Shown in pieces: positions 32,698 through 42,465 of a stretch of DNA of 64,000 nucleotides. The notes beneath the pieces are model-generated. The model saw only the letters and a list, made by a program, of their open reading frames with translations, was not told the DNA's origin and made no database searches. Position 1 is the first letter of the stretch. Each line of letters starts with the position of its first letter. This DNA is from Halomarina salina (GTDB lineage: Archaea; Halobacteriota; Halobacteria; Halobacteriales; Haloarculaceae): positions 79,119 to 143,118 of the forward strand of contig NZ_JALLGW010000004.1 in NCBI RefSeq assembly GCF_023074835.1. The letters run 5' to 3'. The position numbers were made by a program, and so were the translations under genes.

Positions 32698-33624
32698 TCT
32701 CAACAGTAGGTCCATTGTCGTATAATAACTTGTTGGGGTGTATTCGGACGTTACTTCCGTCGAGTTTAGCGACAGATGTATAGAGCGGGTGTCGCACAGC
32801 TGAAAACACCCTCTGAGTCGGTTACGTTGACCTCAATCAGTCCAGGATTTGCTGCGTCAGAAAGAACACTTCTGCGAACTCCTATCAGACTGACGCAAGA
32901 CGCGGAGAGATCAAGCTATCACTGGACACCTGACTGGGTAGCCACGGATACCACGACGCAGTAGTACACCCTGGACGGATGATGAGAGAGTGTCTCTCCT
33001 TCAGTTAATTCATGCAAAAACTAAAACAGATGTAGATACTGTTACCAGAGACGTGACCACCCGGGACTTCCCCCGCCTGTCCACACATCTACCACCCTCA
33101 CTGCTCTCCCAATCTCCGCCCCCTCCCGGCCACTGTATAGTACCCTCTCAAACTGATATTTCCACAGATAACGCCTCGCTCCAACGTCCCCCTGAATCCC
33201 TCTCACGAAACACACTGGATTCACACCTCGTACCCCACCCTTCCTTTGGACGGTTTTCGAGGTACGAAGTCTGATTTGACGGCTGCAGAATTGCATAGGA
33301 TAGCGGAAGCCTGGTTTGAGGGCGTATTTTGTTATCTGAAAGCGAGTCTCAGAACTCTCGTTGATATATGCAACGTGTGACGGCTGCTACCCGCTGAATA
33401 TCGATGAAACGGGAAACTGGTGGAATAAGGTTGCGGATCCTATATGAACGCAAGTTCCGACGATAAATGAAAACCGAGGGGTCAGAACCGCTAAGACTGC
33501 TCAATTACTCACGGAGAAGCCTTCATTCGTATTTGCAAACCTCAGTTCTGAACGCTCTCGATATACAGATGAGGGATAGATACGCGAACTGTCAAACGTG
33601 ACCGCGTCCGCTCGATTCGGTCAG
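32698..33624. other. Gene-free AT-richer stretch
   Basis: About 930 bases in which I see no credible gene, tRNA, or repeat. Frames up to 94 codons exist, but their composition is unlike haloarchaeal proteins. It separates the accessory region from the 3' end of the conjugation operon and may hold remnants. Confidence 0.4.
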
Positions 33625-35130
33625 TTACTGTGAAGGAGACGCTCCTTGGTCATCGATCTGCTCGTACATCTCGTCGGGGAAGGGGAGGCTCCCATAGATC
33701 GAGTACGGGCACTGGTCGCGCCCAATGCAGTACCGCTGCATATCATCATTCCCACAATTCATCGGGAGGGGGATTTCGCCGCCGATGTCGTTGTCGAGTT
33801 CGTACCGGATCTGGTACTCAGTCACCTCGTCGTCGTACCAGGGCCACCGCGAGAACAAGTCTTTCACGTCGCTGATGAATTCCTCCGTACTCGCGTCCCG
33901 GTACTGGGGAAGCCACCACGCCAATCGCACCAGGTTGAACAGGTCCTTCCGGACGGGTTTCTTCTCCTGCAGGCGCTCGTCCATCGCCGCCATACAGGGC
34001 AGCTCGAACAGATTTTCGAGCTTGTCGACGTGGAGGGGTTGTGCACCGTCGCTGTATTCGGAGAGTGTATACCGATTCAAGCGCGCGTTCTCGACGGTGA
34101 CACTCGCGTGATCGCGGTTCCGCGAGAGAACTGTGCCGAGACTTCGCGGCGAGGAGATGGACTCACAGACTCTTCGCTCCCATGTTCGCTCCGGCTCGTA
34201 TATCTCAACCGCCTCATAGAGGTCGCGTGCAGTCTGCGTCTCACCGAGTTGGGCAACATCGTCGTCAGCAGCGGAGACAGCGTTGATGATCGTCAGGAGG
34301 TCACGCTTCTTCCGACTCCAGTTCTCCCACACACGGTGGGTCTGTCCGGCCTGGAAGAACCGGTCGATGCGGTCAGTGATCGCCGTTTCGTTCGCGGTGA
34401 GCCAGCTCCGCTGTTCCGCCGTCAGCGTCTCCTCTTGGACCGCGAGCAGGCGTCCAAAGGCGTCTTCGGCGTACTCGCGGTACTTTTCCATAAAATCCGA
34501 GACAGGAACGTACAGGTGGTTGTCCGCGATGTGGGCCTGGATCTCACCCTGCTGGTTCTCATCCCCATCCGCACGAGCGAGGCACTTTCGTGAGGCGGCG
34601 ACGAGCGGGATCTCGAGGTAGTACCCCTTACCGAACTTGGGGCGTTCGGTGATGTCCGTACAGACTCGCCCCGGATGGACACCGTCCTCGCCGGGATCTT
34701 TTGCGTAGAGGGTTTCGGCGATCTCCTGGTGGAGCGACCAGTCATCGTACTCGCGAACGAGTGAGGCGATATTGTTGACGTAGAGTTCGCGGAGATTACC
34801 GAGGAGCGCGAGATGACGGGGTGGCGTATCTTCGAGTTTCGGATGGTCCATGATACAGACCGCGCCAAGAGTGCTCAAGACGGCCAGTGCCCCCGGATCG
34901 TCGACATAGGGGCGCTCGGCTGCTTCCTCCCGAGTGCTCGGTGCGAACGCGTCGGTAGTGAACCGCTCGATGTCTGTGAGCATCTTCTCTGTTTGCTGCT
35001 CGCCATCGACCGTCCACCGCTGATACCCGCGTTCGAACAGCTGTGTGAGCTGTAACTCGCCCTTGTCTCGTGGGAGTGCTGCAACTCGATACGCCGTGTA
35101 CTCGTCGTTTGTGGGCGTGTCTCGGCTCAT
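33625..35130 (-). CDS. Primase large-subunit-like (PriL-type Fe-S) protein
   Basis: A 501-residue protein. The helical N-terminal two thirds lead to a C-terminal domain with NCGNDDMQRYCIGRDQCPYS and IYGSLPFPDEMYE. That recalls the iron-sulphur domain of archaeal/eukaryotic primase large subunits, with other cysteines upstream (ELPCMAAMDERL). It starts inside the stop of the AEP primase gene (ATGA, 35127-35130). It is the last gene of the conjugation operon. The pair would synthesise primers during plasmid replication or after transfer. Confidence 0.7.
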   Translation of the reverse strand: MSRDTPTNDEYTAYRVAALPRDKGELQLTQLFERGYQRWTVDGEQQTEKMLTDIERFTTDAFAPSTREEAAERPYVDDPGALAVLSTLGAVCIMDHPKLEDTPPRHLALLGNLRELYVNNIASLVREYDDWSLHQEIAETLYAKDPGEDGVHPGRVCTDITERPKFGKGYYLEIPLVAASRKCLARADGDENQQGEIQAHIADNHLYVPVSDFMEKYREYAEDAFGRLLAVQEETLTAEQRSWLTANETAITDRIDRFFQAGQTHRVWENWSRKKRDLLTIINAVSAADDDVAQLGETQTARDLYEAVEIYEPERTWERRVCESISSPRSLGTVLSRNRDHASVTVENARLNRYTLSEYSDGAQPLHVDKLENLFELPCMAAMDERLQEKKPVRKDLFNLVRLAWWLPQYRDASTEEFISDVKDLFSRWPWYDDEVTEYQIRYELDNDIGGEIPLPMNCGNDDMQRYCIGRDQCPYSIYGSLPFPDEMYEQIDDQGASPSQ

Positions 35131-36020
35131 GATTGGAGGAACTCGGGCGTCGCTTCAGTCCGGAAATCGAATCCCGGATCGTCGATGGGCTGGACGACAC
35201 GCGAGACGTCGGCGTGTATCGAGTACGGCAGCCGCATCACCCGACGCCGGTCGGCGGTGACGACCGGATCGATAGGAATCTCGTACTCGTCGAGGAGCAG
35301 ATCGTTGATCACTTCGCGACTTTGCTCGTCGTAGTGGTGTTGGCGATCCGCATCGAGCAAGTAGACGTGACAGCCCTGCCCCGAGTAGACGACCATCGTC
35401 TCGTCGGCCGCGAAGTCGTCCTCGAAGATGTCCCGGACGGCAAATCCGTACTCAAGGGCCTGCTCGATATCGTCGAACGTGTAGGGATATGCCTCAGGCG
35501 GGCTGTCAAGGATACCTGTGGCACGAAGCTGCTCAGTCCCGACATCGTCGGCTTTCCCATCGCTTGAATCACTGGAAGCGCGCTGTGCGGCGATGTCCTT
35601 CGCGTCGATATCGACCGCGAGGACCCATGGTCGCTCCCAGTGATCGAGCGCGTAGTAGACTGCGTCAGGGCGTGGTTCTGGTCGTTCTAGGAGATCCGGG
35701 TCTGCGAGCGCGTAGTTACTCCCTTGAGCGGGGTCGTAGCGTGCTGGGTACTGGAAGAATTCGACGAGGTCGTCCACTGAGCCGAACTGCTGGACGGTTC
35801 GTTCGCCGGAGTCGCTGGTCTGCCAGGTATCGCGGCGGATAAACGACCGATTGGGAGCGTTCTGCTTTCGGATTGGGTATGCTTCGCGGAAGGCGATAGC
35901 GTACTGCTTCGGGCCACTGGCTGTGAGGAATGACGGGAGGGCGTCAAGTTGGTTCGGAAACGTTTCTGTGTAGTAGGTGTGCAGTTCCTCGAGAGTTGCT
36001 TCTCGCCATTCCCCAGTCAT
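35127..36020 (-). CDS. Archaeo-eukaryotic primase small-subunit-like protein
   Basis: A 297-residue AEP-superfamily protein. The catalytic metal pair is in PWVLAVDIDAKD (DxD), the nucleotide motif is VVYSGQGCHVYLLD (SGxGxH), and the third acidic region and R-rich segment DPVVTADRRRVMRLPYSIH completes the PriS pattern. All core residues appear intact. It overlaps genes on both sides (ATGA at 36017-36020 with the VirD4-like gene and at 35127-35130 with the PriL-like gene), so translation is coupled. Confidence 0.82.
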   Translation of the reverse strand: MTGEWREATLEELHTYYTETFPNQLDALPSFLTASGPKQYAIAFREAYPIRKQNAPNRSFIRRDTWQTSDSGERTVQQFGSVDDLVEFFQYPARYDPAQGSNYALADPDLLERPEPRPDAVYYALDHWERPWVLAVDIDAKDIAAQRASSDSSDGKADDVGTEQLRATGILDSPPEAYPYTFDDIEQALEYGFAVRDIFEDDFAADETMVVYSGQGCHVYLLDADRQHHYDEQSREVINDLLLDEYEIPIDPVVTADRRRVMRLPYSIHADVSRVVQPIDDPGFDFRTEATPEFLQS

Positions 36021-39000
36021 AGGTCTTGGTCGACCTCCGTTTTGAGACTCCGAAACGTATGGAGGGCGTTCATCCCCGACAGGTCGTAGTCGTTGATCGC
36101 CGCACGAAGCGAACTAATCGTCCGCGTTTGCGTGGACGTCAACGAGATATCGACTGTGTCAGAGTCTGTGAGCGACTCGATGATCTCCAGAATGAGGTCT
36201 TTGTCTTCACACGCCCAGACAGCAGCCGCGTCGACGGTCGCCAGCTTCTCGTAATCTGAGAGCAGCGCGTTGGTATTGTTGCTCGGGGTTTCGACTTCAC
36301 CTACCCAGACGAGTTCGTCAGCGGCATCGAACCCCGCAACGTCAAATACGACATCCTCCGAATGCTGATGGTAGACGGCCGTACGAGCAACATCTTCCTG
36401 TTGGGTGAGCCACGCTTCGAGGAACACAACGGCAGCCTTGTGTGGCGTTTTCTCACCGAGATCGCCGATACCTGGGCTGGTATCGAGTGACCGATCGAGG
36501 AACCGTCGCCCGTCGGGGAGGACCGTATAGTACGTTTGCCAGAACGAACGGTGTTCTTCGATGAACTCCTTCTCTTTGAGCGTCTCGAGGTCGAGATTGG
36601 AGAATGGCTCTTTGAACACGGTCATACTCTCCAGCAGCGAATACTCCTCGACCTGGTGGTTCATCGCATCCAGCACGAGACCGAGGAAGGCGGCTTCATC
36701 ACGCGTGATGCCTTCCTCGCGGAGCGTCTCATCCGGGATGCCCGTCGTTGCGTCCTTGAAACGGGTTGAGTGTGACGCATCGGGGTTCTGACTCTCCTCC
36801 GAATCTTGTGCGTGCTCTGACCCACTGTTCGGAGCGGCGGCGGACTCCTCAGAAGCGTCATCAAGCAATGCGAAGTCCTGGATAGTCACCTCGATGTCGT
36901 ACGATTCGGCGTGCTCGGTGATGGTCCCGAGTCGAGTGAAGAGTTCACCAGACGACGAAGCGGTGGAGCGAGCGCGTTTGGCGGCAACGAACACGTCGTC
37001 TTTGCGCGCGAATTGGCAGCAGGCACTGGCCTTCCGCTCCTCGGACGCAGTATATTCGGATCTACAGATGTCACAGACGTAGCACTCGGTGTCCGCGTCA
37101 TAGCTCACGTGCTCGGGCGGCGAATCCCCGCCTGCCGTTGCCGCCGAATCTTCTGCGTCCTCGCCGCCGTTCGTGGTTTGTAGTTCTGATGCCTCGCTGT
37201 GCTCCTCACGGTGTTCTGACGCTACCTGTCCCGCAGCCGAGCGCTGAGTGTCTCCCTCGGGGTCCTGCGGCTCGCTTGCAGTAGCGCCGAACATGGGCGC
37301 ACTCCCGATATTTCGCTCGTCACTCGATGAGGTGCTGGGATCGTCCGTTGTACTCTCTTTCCCGCCTTTCGCAGAGACGCCTGTGTCGTCGCTCTCGCCA
37401 TTCGCGCCGAAGAACGGTGTGTCAGATGGGTTACCGCCGTCGGCGGCCCCAGCGGGTGCTGTGCTCCCGCTCGACGGTGCTACTTCTGTGTCGGTATCAT
37501 CGCCCACCTCGTCGAGCGTCTCCCGAACCTCCTCGCGAGTGAATTGACTCGTCCGGCCCGGTAAACTGCACTCGTCCTGCGTTCGCCGCATCACCCGGGG
37601 AATCTGTTGCTCCTCGAAGAGATGCCGGTCGTCGCCCGAAAGCGGTGCATCGCTCTCTGGGTGCCCCTCCGGAATCGGGAGCGACGCGAGCGAGAACGGT
37701 GCCGGGCCCGTCTCCCCGAACCGAGGGCTCGGCAATTGCGCGATCCATTCGCCGTCCGGCAACCGAGTGATGCGATTACGGAACTCGGACGTGCTGAGGT
37801 TCTCGTGCGCCATCGACTCGGCGAGCTTCGCATCCGTCGCGATATTCCCGATGAGCTTCGTCTTGACGTTGTTCAGAATCTCCGTGTACGCTCGGTCGGA
37901 CGTACTGTACTGCGCCACTTGCTCGGGGTACTGGAGGATCAGACCGAGACTCACGCCGAACGCACGCCCCTGAGGAATGAACTGCTCGTAGACCAGCGAG
38001 GACGTCGCGACTGGGGCCGCCTCCTCGATGATCATATTCACAATCGTATCGTCGGCATCCTCGTCGTCGTTGACATCCCCGGTCAGCGACCGGCCCCTTC
38101 CGCGGCGACCCTGGACAGCGTCCCAGAGATTGCTCAACAGAATCATCGTCAGGGCGTGCTGGGATTCAGCCCGGAACTCACCGAGGTCGAACAGGATAAC
38201 GGCGTCGTCGTTAACGAACTCACGGAAATCGAAGGCGTTCCCGACGTACTCCTCGGCCTCGTTGTCCCACTCGGGGACGTGAGTGAACATCTGGTAGAGG
38301 TGCTCGTGTTCGACGAGTTTGTCGAGGCGGTTCGCCGCGGCCCCCATCGTCTGCTGGAACTGGTGGTCGTCGACCTGGCACTTCTGGACGAGTGACTGCT
38401 CGATATGCGAGTTCGCCTCACAGAGCTCGGGAAGCGTTCGGTCCCGACTCATCCGGAACACGACCTGAATTAGATCTTCGAGACTGAACGCGTCCTGGCC
38501 GTACTCCCGGTCGAACAGCGCCTTGATAAGGAAGGTGAGGATCTCGTTGGCGACGTACGCCTGTTCGTGGCGCTCCTCGCCGAGAATGAGCCGCATGATC
38601 TCGTGGAAGTGCTCAACTTTGTCCTGAACGGCGTCCTCACGCGACCGTCCCATCGCGAGTGCGGGGCGGATATCGAAAAACGAGACCGCCGGCAGGGTAT
38701 CTGGCGCGTTGAAATAGTAGACGTCGTCCAGGTTCCCGTTCGTGGCGTAGTGGGCATGGAGATAGTGCTCGGCCATCCCATCGCCCTTCCCTTCCAGCAA
38801 GACGGTGGGGCCGTCGACGTGCTCGTGAAGCGAGAGCATCTCGGCCTGCGTGGCTGTCGACTTCCCACTTCCCGTCGACGCCGCCCGAATGTAGCTCGTC
38901 GTCAAGAGGTCCGGCGGAATACAAATCGGTTCGTCCAGCGGTTCGTTCCGGTTTCGGAGGGGCTTCCCGACCGCCATGCCCGGCCCGGAAAACTCCTCAA

Positions 39001-40237
39001 GGAGATCCGGGTCGGGCAGCGGTAGTGGTTGACGGAGTCGCTCTTTCCCACGAGCGCCACGCGAGCCCTCGGTGGTCAGTGTCTGCGCGCTCGGCACCGC
39101 CACGAAATTCGCGAGTTCGTCCGCGTTCAGAATGAGCTGGGGGCGGCGCTTCCCCATTGACGACTGGTTGAACGACCGATTCAGTAGTCGGCTCAACTCC
39201 TTCCGAGCTGGGTTCCGAATGTTCGTCAGGCTCTTCGAGACGCGACTGCCGTCGAGGTGATAGAAGTAGCCGTCGAGGTGGTTGAACGCGTTCGCCAGCG
39301 TCTCGATATTGTTCGACGCCTGCGCTCTCTCTATGTCATCGGAGTCCTCGGGCAGGATGGAGACAGCGCGGAGGTTGACGAGAAACGTTTGTGAGGGGCC
39401 TTTCTGGTCGATGAGCACCTGTCGTGAGGCGACCTCCCCACTGGCCGCACTCGACGTCTGCCGGGTACTCTCACCGACGTGGGGCGGGTCACGACCACGT
39501 CGACGATCGCGAATGCGCTCCTGGTCGGCACCGTAGACCATATCGGCGAGACTGGTTCGTGCAGATTGGAGGGCGCCATCGTGTTTGGTCTCGATCTGCT
39601 TTTTCCGACCTTCAGCGAGCTTCTGCCAGCTACTGTACCGGGTGAACAACACTTGTAATGCGGTGGGGGCCGTCGCATCGGTGAGCCGCTCGACGGCCGT
39701 CGCGAGTGGGGCTCGCGCTGGGTTCCCCGAACGAGTGGCCTCCTCTTGGACTTGGGAGTACTGCTTGATCGGCGTCATCCAGTCCCGGCTCCGCTCACTG
39801 ATGCCGCTCCAGCGGGCAGCGAGTGGCGTCCGATCGGAGAGTGAGACATCGCCCCCATCGCCGAGTGCCGTCTCGCCTCCCTCCGCATTCACGTCTGCGT
39901 CGTTTTCGTCATCGCGATGACCGTGACTGGCGAGTTCGGCTCGGAGGCCGACGGGTTCCTCATAGATATCGTAGCTCGCTGGATAGGCAGTCTGCAACTC
40001 AGATTCGAGAGTCGGGAGGAGTTCCTCGTCATCAACGCCCAGGTAGAACCGAACTGGAGCGCCGTCGCCCTGTGTGAGTGCGAGGAACTCGAATGTAGGC
40101 GGGCTCTTTCGCGGGTCGTATTTGATTTTCCACCCCGTTCGAAGCTTCCGCAAGCCAGCCAGCCGGGAGACGATATCCGATGGGTCGACGCGTTCCCGCG
40201 AGGGCTCGATGCGAATATAGTGACGCGAATCAGTCAT
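36017..40237 (-). CDS. VirD4/TraG-like conjugation ATPase (very large)
   Basis: A 1406-residue ATPase, roughly twice the usual length of a coupling protein. The N-terminal ~440 residues are soluble and unlike the membrane anchor of typical VirD4. Walker A (AASTGSGKSTAT) is near residue 455 and Walker B (NMIIEEAAPV) near 738. A low-complexity acidic linker spans about 870-1040. Beyond it is a zinc-finger-like CYVCDIC...CCQF. The last ~250 residues have an alpha/beta nuclease-like look (VVFDVAGFDAADELVWVGEVE, with D...ExE). It may pump DNA into the channel. The missing membrane helices suggest that it docks on a partner. Confidence 0.8.
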   Translation of the reverse strand: MTDSRHYIRIEPSRERVDPSDIVSRLAGLRKLRTGWKIKYDPRKSPPTFEFLALTQGDGAPVRFYLGVDDEELLPTLESELQTAYPASYDIYEEPVGLRAELASHGHRDDENDADVNAEGGETALGDGGDVSLSDRTPLAARWSGISERSRDWMTPIKQYSQVQEEATRSGNPARAPLATAVERLTDATAPTALQVLFTRYSSWQKLAEGRKKQIETKHDGALQSARTSLADMVYGADQERIRDRRRGRDPPHVGESTRQTSSAASGEVASRQVLIDQKGPSQTFLVNLRAVSILPEDSDDIERAQASNNIETLANAFNHLDGYFYHLDGSRVSKSLTNIRNPARKELSRLLNRSFNQSSMGKRRPQLILNADELANFVAVPSAQTLTTEGSRGARGKERLRQPLPLPDPDLLEEFSGPGMAVGKPLRNRNEPLDEPICIPPDLLTTSYIRAASTGSGKSTATQAEMLSLHEHVDGPTVLLEGKGDGMAEHYLHAHYATNGNLDDVYYFNAPDTLPAVSFFDIRPALAMGRSREDAVQDKVEHFHEIMRLILGEERHEQAYVANEILTFLIKALFDREYGQDAFSLEDLIQVVFRMSRDRTLPELCEANSHIEQSLVQKCQVDDHQFQQTMGAAANRLDKLVEHEHLYQMFTHVPEWDNEAEEYVGNAFDFREFVNDDAVILFDLGEFRAESQHALTMILLSNLWDAVQGRRGRGRSLTGDVNDDEDADDTIVNMIIEEAAPVATSSLVYEQFIPQGRAFGVSLGLILQYPEQVAQYSTSDRAYTEILNNVKTKLIGNIATDAKLAESMAHENLSTSEFRNRITRLPDGEWIAQLPSPRFGETGPAPFSLASLPIPEGHPESDAPLSGDDRHLFEEQQIPRVMRRTQDECSLPGRTSQFTREEVRETLDEVGDDTDTEVAPSSGSTAPAGAADGGNPSDTPFFGANGESDDTGVSAKGGKESTTDDPSTSSSDERNIGSAPMFGATASEPQDPEGDTQRSAAGQVASEHREEHSEASELQTTNGGEDAEDSAATAGGDSPPEHVSYDADTECYVCDICRSEYTASEERKASACCQFARKDDVFVAAKRARSTASSSGELFTRLGTITEHAESYDIEVTIQDFALLDDASEESAAAPNSGSEHAQDSEESQNPDASHSTRFKDATTGIPDETLREEGITRDEAAFLGLVLDAMNHQVEEYSLLESMTVFKEPFSNLDLETLKEKEFIEEHRSFWQTYYTVLPDGRRFLDRSLDTSPGIGDLGEKTPHKAAVVFLEAWLTQQEDVARTAVYHQHSEDVVFDVAGFDAADELVWVGEVETPSNNTNALLSDYEKLATVDAAAVWACEDKDLILEIIESLTDSDTVDISLTSTQTRTISSLRAAINDYDLSGMNALHTFRSLKTEVDQDL

Positions 40238-42465
40238 CGGCCTTGCGGCGCTGTCGGGACACCGGCCTCATCGAGCAGCGAGTCCGGGATGTCGTAGTCG
40301 TCGACACGCCCCTCCCCAGCGAGATACTTGACGTCGCCCGCGTCGATGTACCGCTGGTCGACGAGATACTCCCAGGGGTCGAGATCGTCGTCGAGGACGT
40401 GGATCTCGTAGTCGTTCACGTGGAGCGCGAGTGATTTCGTCCAGTCGTTGACGGCGAGTAAACACTCCGAGTAGCCGCCGTCTTCGCCGGTCTGGGCGGT
40501 CGCGATGAAGTTCTGCTCGGAGGGTGTGAGCCCGTGGAAGTCGATCATGGCGTCGCTGACCGACTCGTGGTGGAAGATCTGCTTGATGTCACAGAGGTTG
40601 TAGACGTTCCGTGCCTTTTCCACGGCCTCCTCGGACTTCTTGTCCGACTTCGCGATGAACTCGTCGACCGTCTGCGAGATGAGTGTGATCGCCGTGTTGA
40701 AGTGGCGGCTGTGCCGGATGAACAGGTCGATCATGTCCGTCGTCGCCGCCCGCCGTAGGAGGTAGTGGGCCTCGTCGATGGTGACCTGTGTCCGTCGGTC
40801 ACTGCTCTGGGCACGCTGGTAGATCCAGTCGAACATGACGTGCATAAACAGCGGTGCTTGCCCGGTATCGGCGAACATTGACATGTCGATGACGACGAGG
40901 CGATTGTCGAGTTCGACGTTGGTTCGCCCGTTCAGATTGTCGTTCTCGCCACCGTGCTGGAACGCTTCGAGACCGAGGAGGAGCTGGTAGGCGTACTTCT
41001 CGTCGGCCTCTTTGAACCGCAGCTCTAGCTGTTCGATTTCCGGCCGAACGCGCTCCTCGTTTGCATCCTCGTGCAGTTCTATGAACTCCGACGGTTGGTC
41101 GCCGTCCGTGAGCGCGTGGAGGATGTCGAGGACGTCCTGCATCGTCGGACTCGTGTTTTCGTGCGTCACCGGGTCGGGGGTAATTCCGTACTTGAGATAG
41201 GCGAGACGGACGGCTCGCCGAAGAATTCCCTCCTGTTCCTTGCTCAGCGACTGGTCGGCGACGGCCGAGAAGTGCGTGCGGAACAGCTCCATCACCGACC
41301 GGAACTTCTTCTTGAACGGGTCATCAGCGACGTCGTCGATGCCACGGCGAATCTCGAGCGGATTTACCGTGTTCTGGCCGCCGAAGCGGATGACTTGTCC
41401 ACCGAGGTCGTTCGCGAAGTCGATAAAGTCCCCGAGTGGATCGAGGACGAGCATCTCGATCTCGGGATCCATCATCAGGCGATGGTACATCTCATGCTTC
41501 TCGGCGAACGTCTTCCCTGACCCCATCTTTCCGGCAATCGCCTTCGAGTACGATGAGAGCCGGTAGCGGTCAAGCAAAACGGGCGTGTTTGTCCCGTCGA
41601 ATCCGTAGAAGACGCCTTCCGGGTCAGCCACAGCGGGCTCGATGAACGGGAACATCGTCCCGACAGCAGTCTCCTGCATGAGTTGGGTGGCCTTGATCGG
41701 GTCGTCGCCTAGCGGCGCGAGTGCGTCCTGTGATTCGATCTGGCGTTTGTCGAGCGTGACGGCTTTGGCATTCGCGGCGCCAAGCGTTTCGACGACGCGT
41801 TCGGTGGCGTCACCGAGTTCCTGCTCGGTGTCGGCGATGATTTCGATGTAGATCGCGAAGTCGAAGAGCTTCGTCTCCCCGAGGATGATATCCCAGATGA
41901 GGTCTTTGACCATGTCGCGGTCGGCCTCAGCCTCATGGGTGTTGGTCTGGTTCTTCTCGTGTTTCTTGTGGAGACGGGCTCGCAGCTGTGTGAGGCGTTT
42001 CTGGAGTTTGCGGAGCACTGACCCAGTATCGCGGGGCTGGATGTGTTGGGTAACGCGGACGTGGTCGTTCGTCGTATAAAGGTTCTCGAGCCACCCGAGG
42101 GGAACGCGCTCGGGATAGCCGTGGATAGTCAGGATGCGGACGAACTGGTCATTGCGAACCATATATCCCGACTCGAAGAGGTTCGACACCTCCTGAAGCT
42201 GGCGCGGAGCAATGACATCTCGGTCAGCAAGCGACTGTTCGGTCTCGTCCTGCACGATGCCGAGCCGGAGTTCACCCTCGTCGACGTCCTCGACCTCGAG
42301 CAGATACTCGGCTTGTTCACGGATGTTCTCCTTCGTGAGGTCGTCCCCATTCGCTTCGAGGATCTCCGCAGCGCGGTCGAACGTCTCGTCGTCGATGTCG
42401 TCGATGCTCGGCTCACTACTCCCCACGGGAAGCCACGAGCGAAGGCGGTCGAATCGCCCCGCCAT
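40234..42465 (-). CDS. virB4: VirB4-family conjugation ATPase
   Basis: A 743-residue VirB4/TraC-type ATPase that energises the type IV secretion channel. Walker A (IAGKMGSGKTF) is at about residue 315 and Walker B (VTIDEAHYLL) at about 562. The family motif PLGDFIDFANDLGG lies between, and the RHSRHFNTAITLISQ segment follows. The VirB4 N-terminal domain is present (residues ~60-280). It overlaps both neighbours (ATGA with the VirD4-like gene; one base with the upstream gene). Confidence 0.9.
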   Translation of the reverse strand: MAGRFDRLRSWLPVGSSEPSIDDIDDETFDRAAEILEANGDDLTKENIREQAEYLLEVEDVDEGELRLGIVQDETEQSLADRDVIAPRQLQEVSNLFESGYMVRNDQFVRILTIHGYPERVPLGWLENLYTTNDHVRVTQHIQPRDTGSVLRKLQKRLTQLRARLHKKHEKNQTNTHEAEADRDMVKDLIWDIILGETKLFDFAIYIEIIADTEQELGDATERVVETLGAANAKAVTLDKRQIESQDALAPLGDDPIKATQLMQETAVGTMFPFIEPAVADPEGVFYGFDGTNTPVLLDRYRLSSYSKAIAGKMGSGKTFAEKHEMYHRLMMDPEIEMLVLDPLGDFIDFANDLGGQVIRFGGQNTVNPLEIRRGIDDVADDPFKKKFRSVMELFRTHFSAVADQSLSKEQEGILRRAVRLAYLKYGITPDPVTHENTSPTMQDVLDILHALTDGDQPSEFIELHEDANEERVRPEIEQLELRFKEADEKYAYQLLLGLEAFQHGGENDNLNGRTNVELDNRLVVIDMSMFADTGQAPLFMHVMFDWIYQRAQSSDRRTQVTIDEAHYLLRRAATTDMIDLFIRHSRHFNTAITLISQTVDEFIAKSDKKSEEAVEKARNVYNLCDIKQIFHHESVSDAMIDFHGLTPSEQNFIATAQTGEDGGYSECLLAVNDWTKSLALHVNDYEIHVLDDDLDPWEYLVDQRYIDAGDVKYLAGEGRVDDYDIPDSLLDEAGVPTAPQGR

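Noticed and set aside
32698..33624. A tRNA or att site in the gene-free stretch
   Set aside because: No cloverleaf, TTCGAATC-type T-loop or repeated attachment core was found.
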